Assembly: GCA_964600045.1 (NCBI GenBank)
Contig: CAZRHS010000034.1
Location: 1 to 16,739, forward strand
DNA from: Phil1 sp964600045
GTDB taxonomy: Bacteria > Bacillota > Clostridia > Christensenellales > CAG-138
Length of the DNA stretch: 16,739 bases
Direction of reading: 5' to 3'
Of this stretch, positions 7,711 to 12,980 are shown piece after piece (position 1 is the stretch's first letter; each line of letters starts with the position of its first letter). The translations under genes and the position numbers were made by a program. Below the pieces are notes generated by a model, which worked only from the letters and a program-made list of their open reading frames with translations, made no database searches and was not told the DNA's origin.

Positions 7711-8622
7711 ATCAACAATTGTCATTGTAAAACGATCGTCAAAATACTCCAATACTTTACCCTTCAGATACTCCTGAAGCTGCTGCTTAACATAATCCTC
7801 ATAAGACATGCTCGCTTCAAGCTCCTCGCGAGTGTACATTTCGTTTACCATATCGTCAATAACGGCATTATAGTCATCCTCCGTCCACTCAATGCCGTCT
7901 TTCTCGGCCATAGGCGCGGCAATCGCGCAGAGCTTCAGAGTTTTTTCGATTTCCTCCTTAAAGTTCCGCTCCTGCTCCTCAAGTGTTTCGCCATGGTACT
8001 TAACGCGCATGAATTCCTCGAAATCGTTCTCGAGCTCTCCTCTCATATATGAGATATCCTTTTTGAACTGCGCTTCAACTTCGGATTCGTCAACCTCAAA
8101 CTCAGTTTCCTCAAGGAGCTTTTTGCTGACCATAAGCCAAATTGCGTTCTGCTTTTTCTCCTTGTCCTCGTTTTCAAGCTCAGCTATGACATAGGCCTTA
8201 TATTCTTCAACCGTAGCTACATCCTCTACGCCAAGGTTTGCCGCCATATCATCGGTAAGCTTAGGCACAACGCGCCGCTTTACCCACAAAACGGTAATTT
8301 TAGCGGGAGTACCATCCATATCCATAGTGAATGTTTCTCCGCTCTTTTTGCCGAGAAGCGCCTGCTCCACCTTTTCCGAATAAAAGCCCCTGCCGACAGA
8401 CAGGCGATCGCATTCGCTGTTTACAAAAGAATCGTCGCTTTCTACTTTAATCGCGACAATATCGCCGGTTTTGATTTCACCGCTTTGATCCTCAATGGTC
8501 AAAAAATGCTCTGCCGCTTTCTCTATTCTTGCATCAATATCCTTTTGATGGACCGTAATCTGAAAGAGCACATCGGGCAAATCACACTTTTTGAAGTCGT
8601 ATAACCTGATTACCTTTACCAT
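7708..8622 (-). CDS. Trigger-factor-like FKBP peptidyl-prolyl isomerase/chaperone lacking the ribosome-docking domain
   Basis: This 304-residue protein resembles the C-terminal two thirds of trigger factor (usually about 430 residues). Residues 45-117 look like an FKBP PPIase domain: SGEIKTGDIVAIKVESDD, then a hydrophobic stretch, then LLGKKSGETFTMDMDGTPAKITVLWVKRRVVP. Residues 120-300 follow the trigger factor C-terminal helical chaperone region (KLTDDMAANLGVEDVATVEEYKAYVIAELE, then a long acidic helical stretch). The N-terminal 110-residue ribosome-binding domain with its GFRxGKxP loop is absent; residues 1-44 are short and unlike it. No signal peptide is seen, so it is cytosolic. It has a strong AAGGAGGG site and heads the operon with the ABC exporter, ten bases before its next gene. 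Holding an exported peptide or protein substrate unfolded is an attractive but unproven role. Confidence 0.82.
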   Translation of the reverse strand: MVKVIRLYDFKKCDLPDVLFQITVHQKDIDARIEKAAEHFLTIEDQSGEIKTGDIVAIKVESDDSFVNSECDRLSVGRGFYSEKVEQALLGKKSGETFTMDMDGTPAKITVLWVKRRVVPKLTDDMAANLGVEDVATVEEYKAYVIAELENEDKEKKQNAIWLMVSKKLLEETEFEVDESEVEAQFKKDISYMRGELENDFEEFMRVKYHGETLEEQERNFKEEIEKTLKLCAIAAPMAEKDGIEWTEDDYNAVIDDMVNEMYTREELEASMSYEDYVKQQLQEYLKGKVLEYFDDRFTMTIVD

Positions 8623-8661
8623 GGTGGCAACCCTCCTTTTTATATTAAGCGGTACAACAAT

Positions 8662-8675
8662 CGCGATTTATCGCG
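8662..8675. repeat. 14-bp inverted repeat in the leader of the chaperone/ABC operon
   Basis: CGCGAT and ATCGCG are perfect reverse complements separated by TT. The element lies about 40-53 bases before the ATG at 8622 and about 20-30 bases past the predicted transcription start, so it could be a repressor operator or a small leader hairpin. Confidence 0.45.
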
Positions 8676-8700
8676 CCGTTTATACAACTCTTCAAGTTAA

Positions 8701-8706
8701 ATTATA
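8701..8706 (-). promoter_or_regulatory. Predicted -10 of the chaperone/ABC exporter operon
   Basis: A perfect TATAAT on the minus strand lies 78 bases upstream of the ATG at 8622. The -35 position carries only TTTATT, in the tail of the preceding terminator. A weak -35 fits a promoter that needs an activator, and a direct repeat lies 55-84 bases further upstream. Confidence 0.5.
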
Positions 8707-8718
8707 CATATATGCGGA

Positions 8719-8748
8719 CAAAATAAAACGAGCCCTGCAAAGCTCGTT
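8719..8748 (-). terminator. Terminator after the histidine kinase gene
   Basis: AACGAGC (8727-8733) pairs with GCTCGTT (8742-8748) across an 8-base loop. On the minus strand the stem is followed by TTATTTTG. It separates the two-component genes from the chaperone/ABC operon, so those are two transcription units. Confidence 0.75.
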
Positions 8749-8760
8749 AAAAGAAGCGTG

Positions 8761-8790
8761 AATTTCGGCCAAATAGCATCAAATTTCGGC
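8761..8790. repeat. 9-bp direct repeat with 12-bp spacer (candidate LytTR site)
   Basis: AATTTCGGC occurs at 8761-8769 and again at 8782-8790, exactly 21 bp apart (two helical turns). LytTR-family regulators such as AgrA bind two 9-bp direct repeats with a 12-13 bp spacer, upstream of target promoters. The repeat lies 12 bases downstream of the kinase stop and upstream of the promoter of the next operon. Its bases do not match the AgrA consensus (ACAGTT), so recognition by the LytTR regulator here is inferred from spacing and position only. Confidence 0.45.
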
Positions 8791-8799
8791 AAGCGCTAA

Positions 8800-10041
8800 T
8801 TACTTCATTGGAAGTCTTGCTATGAAATGGACTATGCTACCCTCAAATTCAGGATAGACCGTGCCATCGTATTTTTCCGCAATACGCAGGGCATTCGCAA
8901 GGCCAAGACCCTCGTGAGATGTTTTGGTTGTGTAGCCCGGCATAAACGCGCGGCTCATTTCATCCGGCGCAAGATGGCACTGATTGGACACCTTTATTAT
9001 ATTATACTGCCCTCGCTTGATTATAAGTACCTTGATGGTCCTCATCTCGTTTTCGGGGTGCAGTTCCAGCTCGTCTATCGCGTTTTGAAGAAGGTTGCCT
9101 AAGATGGTATTGGTTTCGTAAACGGTTGTGCAGACAAACTGCAAGTTATCATGGATTTCTATATCCATGCGCAGTCCCTTTTGCAGCGCCATTTCGCGAA
9201 ACGTATTCAGCAGAGCGCTGGTTGCGGGATGATGCAGGGGCAGCACATCGTTTGTGCTCTGAACGGTGCTCATCATGCTTTGAAGATAGGATTTGCATTC
9301 ATCGTACTGGCCGCTCTCAATCATGCCGAATATAGTCTGCATATGAAAATTGAAATCATGCCGCTGAGAACGGATTACCTGCATGAAGTTCAAAAGCTCC
9401 GACTGATACTGCTTATCTATTATATTCTCTATTCTTTCCTGCATTCCGCGAACCTGCTGGCGCAGCAGAAGCAGAACCACAAGCTGAAACAGCAGCGTAT
9501 ATACCAAGAGAATGAGTTTGTGTTCGTTAATAACGGAGGCAAAAATCAGCTGCCACGCTATCAAAAGCACAAGCCCCGGGAAAAGATAAAACCTTCGGGT
9601 GAGCATAGTTTTCTTTTGCTCTTTTGTAAGAATATAATCCTCGGGGAAAATATTTATTTTGAAAATCCACAGAACAGCCGAGAAAAGAAGCCCGACAGCG
9701 CCCTCGGTAAGAGCCATCCACGCCCGCGCGCAAAGCACACCATAGACCAGCTTGCCGGACAGGCAGAATGAAAACGCAATCAATACAGCTACCGCGGACA
9801 CGCATCCGTTGCGCTTTGACAATTTGAACGCTATGAAAAACGAGGTTATCGCGGCAAATGCCGCCAAAGCATACACAACAAAAGTTATGTTTACAACATG
9901 AAAGCCTAAAACGGCAAGCGCCGGTATAACAGACCAATATAGGGATTCCGTTTTATTTTGCCCTATAAGAATATAGGCAGACAGAAAGGATGAGTACGCG
10001 ATAAGGAATACCGAAATGGCAGAAACGTATTCTTGCTGCAT
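8800..10041 (-). CDS. AgrC-like sensor histidine kinase (GHKL type)
   Basis: This 413-residue protein has about six membrane helices in residues 5-195 and a cytosolic kinase part. The histidine box is RSQRHDFNFHMQTI, with His228 as the likely phosphate acceptor. The ATP-binding domain carries the N-box LLQNAIDE (317-324) and the G-box HEGLGLANA (376-384), the pattern of the AgrC/FsrC/PlnB group, which usually detect secreted peptides through the membrane part. The ATG has AAGGAGG nine bases upstream. It lies 17 bases after the response regulator stop on the same strand, so the two form one operon and one phosphorelay. No AgrD/AgrB-like peptide or maturation gene is visible nearby, so the signal is unknown. 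Confidence 0.92.
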   Translation of the reverse strand: MQQEYVSAISVFLIAYSSFLSAYILIGQNKTESLYWSVIPALAVLGFHVVNITFVVYALAAFAAITSFFIAFKLSKRNGCVSAVAVLIAFSFCLSGKLVYGVLCARAWMALTEGAVGLLFSAVLWIFKINIFPEDYILTKEQKKTMLTRRFYLFPGLVLLIAWQLIFASVINEHKLILLVYTLLFQLVVLLLLRQQVRGMQERIENIIDKQYQSELLNFMQVIRSQRHDFNFHMQTIFGMIESGQYDECKSYLQSMMSTVQSTNDVLPLHHPATSALLNTFREMALQKGLRMDIEIHDNLQFVCTTVYETNTILGNLLQNAIDELELHPENEMRTIKVLIIKRGQYNIIKVSNQCHLAPDEMSRAFMPGYTTKTSHEGLGLANALRIAEKYDGTVYPEFEGSIVHFIARLPMK

Positions 10042-10058
10042 TGCGCAATCCTCCTTTT

Positions 10059-10799
10059 TCAGATTATGCTTATGCCCCGCTGCTCCAGGGTTGAGCGGAG
10101 GGACGCATAGTTATCGCGGCTGAGAGGGATTTGCTTATCCATGCCGCTTAGCTTAATCATGTATGAACGCCTGAACATATCCGAGCTGATGGACTCTATA
10201 AGGGCTATCTGCACCACAAAGGACTGGTGGCAGCGATAAAAGCCATAGTCCTCAAAAACACGATACAGCTTTTTCAGCGTTTCGCTCGACTCGAGAACGC
10301 GCCCGTTTTTGCAGACTACATTAACCTTTCGCCCAACCGTTTCAAGGTATGCAACATCCGTTACATCCACTATTTCAAGGCGCGAATCCACATGCAGGCC
10401 TATTTGCTTGCCGGCAAGCTTTTCTTCTTTTGCCGCGCCGCACTTCTCTTTGGCAAGCTCAAGTATGCGCTCAAGCCGGGAAATACTTATTGGCTTTACC
10501 AGAAAGGAAAGCGGCTGATAACTGTATCCATCCACGGCAAAATCCGTATGCCCCGTTATGAAAACATACTGCACATCAGGATAATTTCCGTGAATATACG
10601 ACGCAACGTCAAACCCGCTCATATCCTGCATTTCTATATCAAGCATAACCAGATCCACTGGATTTGACTTTATGAACTGAATAGCCTCCATGCCGGAGCT
10701 TGCCGTGCCGACAATCGACACATCTTTGAAAAGCTCAAGCGCGCGCTTTGTTATACTCATGGCGTTCGCGTCATCATCGACAATATAAACCCTAAGCAC
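10059..10799 (-). CDS. LytTR-family response regulator (AgrA/VirR-like)
   Basis: This 246-residue protein has a receiver domain in residues 1-120 with the acidic pocket VDDD (8-10), phospho-acceptor Asp54 (MLDIEM), Thr82 and Lys102 (VKP). Residues about 140-243 form a LytTR DNA-binding domain (IVDVTDVAYLETVGRKVNVV, RCHQSFVVQIALIESI, IPLSRDNYASL). It starts with GTG rather than ATG: the AAAGGAG at 10806-10812 is six bases upstream of that GTG, and the receiver domain begins immediately. It is transcribed from a good promoter ahead of its kinase. Likely targets are its own operon and the chaperone/ABC operon directly downstream, where a direct repeat of LytTR geometry lies. Confidence 0.93.
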   Translation of the reverse strand: MLRVYIVDDDANAMSITKRALELFKDVSIVGTASSGMEAIQFIKSNPVDLVMLDIEMQDMSGFDVASYIHGNYPDVQYVFITGHTDFAVDGYSYQPLSFLVKPISISRLERILELAKEKCGAAKEEKLAGKQIGLHVDSRLEIVDVTDVAYLETVGRKVNVVCKNGRVLESSETLKKLYRVFEDYGFYRCHQSFVVQIALIESISSDMFRRSYMIKLSGMDKQIPLSRDNYASLRSTLEQRGISII

Positions 10800-10850
10800 G
10801 TCCTTCTCCTTTCTTTTTCACCGGCAGAGCCTAAGCATTAATACATTTAT

Positions 10851-10879
10851 ATTGTAACGCGGAATTTTTAAGAGCACAA
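10851..10879 (-). promoter_or_regulatory. Predicted promoter of the response regulator/kinase operon
   Basis: On the minus strand TTGTGC (10874-10879) and TACAAT (10851-10856) are separated by exactly 17 bp. The start of transcription would fall near 10844, leaving a leader of about 45 bases before the GTG. Confidence 0.65.
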
Positions 10880-10946
10880 TATACATAAACCTAATTAAAT
10901 TGCCGCCGCTTTTCGCTTTTTTATTTAATGAGCGCTGTTTATAGGC

Positions 10947-10952
10947 TATAAT
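10947..10952 (+). promoter_or_regulatory. Predicted -10 of the DUF3006 gene
   Basis: A perfect TATAAT lies 23 bases upstream of the ATG at 10976; the 17-bp position upstream holds only TTTAAT. The transcript would start near 10959, just before the AAGGGGG ribosome site. Confidence 0.55.
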
Positions 10953-10975
10953 ACTATAAAAAAGGGGGATGACAC

Positions 10976-11203
10976 ATGAAGAGCATAGACCGTTTTGAGG
11001 GCGATTTCGCGATAATAGACGACGACGGCAGACTGTATTCAATTAAGCGGGAAGATCTTCCCGAAAACGCGGCCGAGGGCGACATAATTGAGACCGACGA
11101 AACAGGCCGCATTAAGATACAAAAAGAAGCCACCGAAGCTTGGCGGCTTTCTTTAAGGCAGCGATTAAAGCGGCTTTGCGAAAACAGCAATAAGGAGGAC
11201 TGA
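10976..11203 (+). CDS. DUF3006 family protein
   Basis: This 75-residue protein fits the DUF3006 pattern: a start of the form IDRFEGDFAIIDDDGRLYSIKREDLPENAAEGDII, an all-beta acidic module, followed here by a basic helical tail (WRLSLRQRLKRLCENSNKED). Members are small proteins of unknown function in Bacillota, often next to hydrolase or competence-type genes. It has its own TATAAT and an AAGGGGG ribosome site, and is divergent from the response regulator with about 176 bp between starts. It converges on the secreted SH3 protein gene with only five bases between the two stop codons. Confidence 0.85.
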   Translation: MKSIDRFEGDFAIIDDDGRLYSIKREDLPENAAEGDIIETDETGRIKIQKEATEAWRLSLRQRLKRLCENSNKED

Positions 11204-11214
11204 AAGGCTCAGTC
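11198..11214. terminator. Palindrome spanning two convergent stop codons (possible bidirectional terminator)
   Basis: GACTGA (11198-11203) and TCAGTC (11209-11214) pair perfectly across a five-base loop. The left arm contains the TGA of the DUF3006 gene and the right arm the TGA of the minus-strand gene. A T-rich run (TCTCTT) follows on the plus strand only. It is a weak terminator at best. Confidence 0.4.
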
Positions 11215-12369
11215 TCTCTTCTTGCCGGCGTTGTACGCCTCCATAACACAACTCTGATGCCTTGGGCATTCCTTGCTGTTCGCATGTACCTTTGAATGAT
11301 AAAGATGTATGCAAAAATGCCCATCAAATCCGTTTGATTCCGTAGGGTTCGCCATGTGCGGCATGGTATGCATGCTGGCCGCTACGGTTTTCCCGTTATA
11401 CGTTACCCATATAGGCCTGCGGTTCCAGGAGAAGCCTTCAAGGCTTTTCATAACCGCCGTATCGCTTTTTGTTATAGGCTCACTGTCCGCATGGTACCAA
11501 CCGCCGAAACGCCTGGCGCGGAAGCTTTTGCCGGTACGAACATCCGTAACGGTGAAACGCGCGCCCTTATTAAGCCACTCATTGCCGCCCTTAAACCAAT
11601 CAAGCAGCACAACCGTTCCTTTCAGCTTATAATAATCCGCGTTTTCTTTTTCAAGTTTATTTGAACTGTCGTACACCGTTGAAAGGGTTGCGTTTCCGGC
11701 TATACCGTCCGCAGAAAGGCCCATGGCCTGCTGATACTCCATAACGGCCTTACGGGTTTGGGAAGTAAACGTTCCGGTTATATTTTCCTTTGTAAGAAAT
11801 CCGCGATCGTATAATGCCTGCTGAAGCTTTGTAACCTCCTCGCCCGTCATGCCCTGCTTGAGCATTCCGGTTCCGGCCAAGGTTGATGATGAAACGGTAA
11901 TATCAGTTCTGTGAATATATCCGGCCTGACTATCCACAACGGCGTAATACCACTCCCCTATCAAAGCTTTTACTTTAAGACCCTGACCGGCGCTGAGAGA
12001 ACAGACAACATAGGATTCGTTTGACGGAGCGCCCATAAGATTAACATCGTCGCTTACAGCGTAAGCTCCGCGGCTGCCGGCCGAATTTGTGAACACATAG
12101 TCCTTACGCACATAGCCCAGCGTTTCGCCATGCTTTATGCGATACCAGTTGCCGTCTTCCGCAAGCACCAGTACCTCCTCGCCGCAATTCAATTCGCCAA
12201 GGGATTCGCTTTCTTTGTCCGGCGACTTGCGAACGTTTACGCCGTCTGCCATTATCTGGCCCGTTTCTCCGGCATCGTCCGCCTTTGCGGTGCCTGCATT
12301 GCTCACAATTGTTCCGGGCATACATAACACAAGAGCCGTAAGCAAAAGCAATGCGATTATGCGTTTCAT
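11209..12369 (-). CDS. Secreted protein with two SH3 domains, a peptidoglycan-binding domain and an unnamed Cys/His domain
   Basis: This 386-residue protein starts with a signal peptide (KRIIALLLLTALVLCMPG, likely cut near AKA/DD at about 30). Two bacterial SH3 repeats follow: about 37-93 (DGVNVRKSPDKES to GYVRKDYVF) and 103-158 (DDVNLMGAPSNES to AGYIHRTDI). A PG_binding_1 helical repeat lies at about 168-233 (GMTGEEVTKLQQALYDRGFL to GLSADGIAGNATL). The last 140 residues form a domain I cannot name, with HADSE (His293), PH (337), GHFCIH (351-356), SKVH (362) and C368, H371, C374. The start overlaps the UDG stop (ATGA) and uses an AAGGAGGG inside that gene. It is presumably extracellular and wall-bound, and the last gene of the PBP operon. 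The C-terminal domain is shared with the protein starting at 15979. Confidence 0.9.
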   Translation of the reverse strand: MKRIIALLLLTALVLCMPGTIVSNAGTAKADDAGETGQIMADGVNVRKSPDKESESLGELNCGEEVLVLAEDGNWYRIKHGETLGYVRKDYVFTNSAGSRGAYAVSDDVNLMGAPSNESYVVCSLSAGQGLKVKALIGEWYYAVVDSQAGYIHRTDITVSSSTLAGTGMLKQGMTGEEVTKLQQALYDRGFLTKENITGTFTSQTRKAVMEYQQAMGLSADGIAGNATLSTVYDSSNKLEKENADYYKLKGTVVLLDWFKGGNEWLNKGARFTVTDVRTGKSFRARRFGGWYHADSEPITKSDTAVMKSLEGFSWNRRPIWVTYNGKTVAASMHTMPHMANPTESNGFDGHFCIHLYHSKVHANSKECPRHQSCVMEAYNAGKKRD

Positions 12370-12980
12370 TCCATGCCCTCCTTTATGAGCCGGCCTAAGG
12401 CGACTATGTCTTCCTTCATGGTAACTACAAGTTCTCTATTATATATTCCGCTGGCCGGATGATACAGCGGAAAAAGCTTAATTTTATTTTCTCCTATTTC
12501 TATTTCGATTGGTTTGCCGTGCGCCGCGCCTATTTTGGGAACGGCGGCACATGAAATTCTTGATATTGAGGTTAGCGGGCTGTTCCCGAGCGTTGCGATT
12601 ATGCGCGGGCAAACCGCAAGTATCTCGCTTTTAAGCAGTTCCTCTCCGGCCGCGAGTTCCGCCGCCGTAGGGGTGCGGTTTGATGCTCCGCGCGCGCTCG
12701 GCTTGGTTGGGCGGAACTTAACCGCGTTTGTTACATATACTTCACTGCGATCAATGCCCGCAAGCTCAAGCAGCTCGTTCAGCTGCCTGCCCGCCTTGCC
12801 CACAAAAGGATGACCTGCCTCCGCTTCCTCTCGCCCCGGAGCCTCGCCCACAAACATAACCTTGGCGTTTACAGGCCCTTCGCCAAACACGGGATTGCGA
12901 TAATCTCCGTTCTCTAATTGTGAAAGCCCTTCAAGCCTTTCTTTTTCCGCCGCATAGAGCGCATTTAGCCGAATTTTCAT
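12366..12980 (-). CDS. Uracil-DNA glycosylase, family 4/5-like, without the iron-sulfur cysteines
   Basis: This 204-residue protein has the fold markers of family 4 uracil-DNA glycosylases, which cut uracil out of DNA: VFGEGPVNAKVMFVGEAPGREEAEAGHPFVGKAGRQL (about 31-67), TNAVKFRPTKP then NRTPTAAEL (84-109), IIATLGNSPLTS, and the second active-site motif HPASGIY (174-180). Family 4 enzymes carry four cysteines for a [4Fe-4S] cluster: CxxC near the start, KCRP, and one before a helix. Here the CxxC is absent, KCRP is KFRP, and the fourth is Gly112; the only cysteines are 124 and 144. The gene follows the PBP stop directly (TAAATG) with a GGGAG site and overlaps the next gene by four bases. Activity is likely but not certain. 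Confidence 0.85.
   Translation of the reverse strand: MKIRLNALYAAEKERLEGLSQLENGDYRNPVFGEGPVNAKVMFVGEAPGREEAEAGHPFVGKAGRQLNELLELAGIDRSEVYVTNAVKFRPTKPSARGASNRTPTAAELAAGEELLKSEILAVCPRIIATLGNSPLTSISRISCAAVPKIGAAHGKPIEIEIGENKIKLFPLYHPASGIYNRELVVTMKEDIVALGRLIKEGME

Noticed and set aside
7698..7718. Upstream ATG for the first ABC subunit
   Set aside because: It overlaps the preceding gene and has no ribosome site at the right distance, whereas the ATG at 7697 has TAAGGAG.
8740..8780. Ten-residue reading frame (MLFGRNSRFF) between the kinase and chaperone genes, considered as a signal peptide gene
   Set aside because: It has no ribosome site, overlaps a direct repeat and the terminator, and lacks any precursor features.
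9151..9771. 206-residue plus-strand frame opposite the histidine kinase
   Set aside because: It is antisense to a confidently identified kinase, has no ribosome site and shows no domain.
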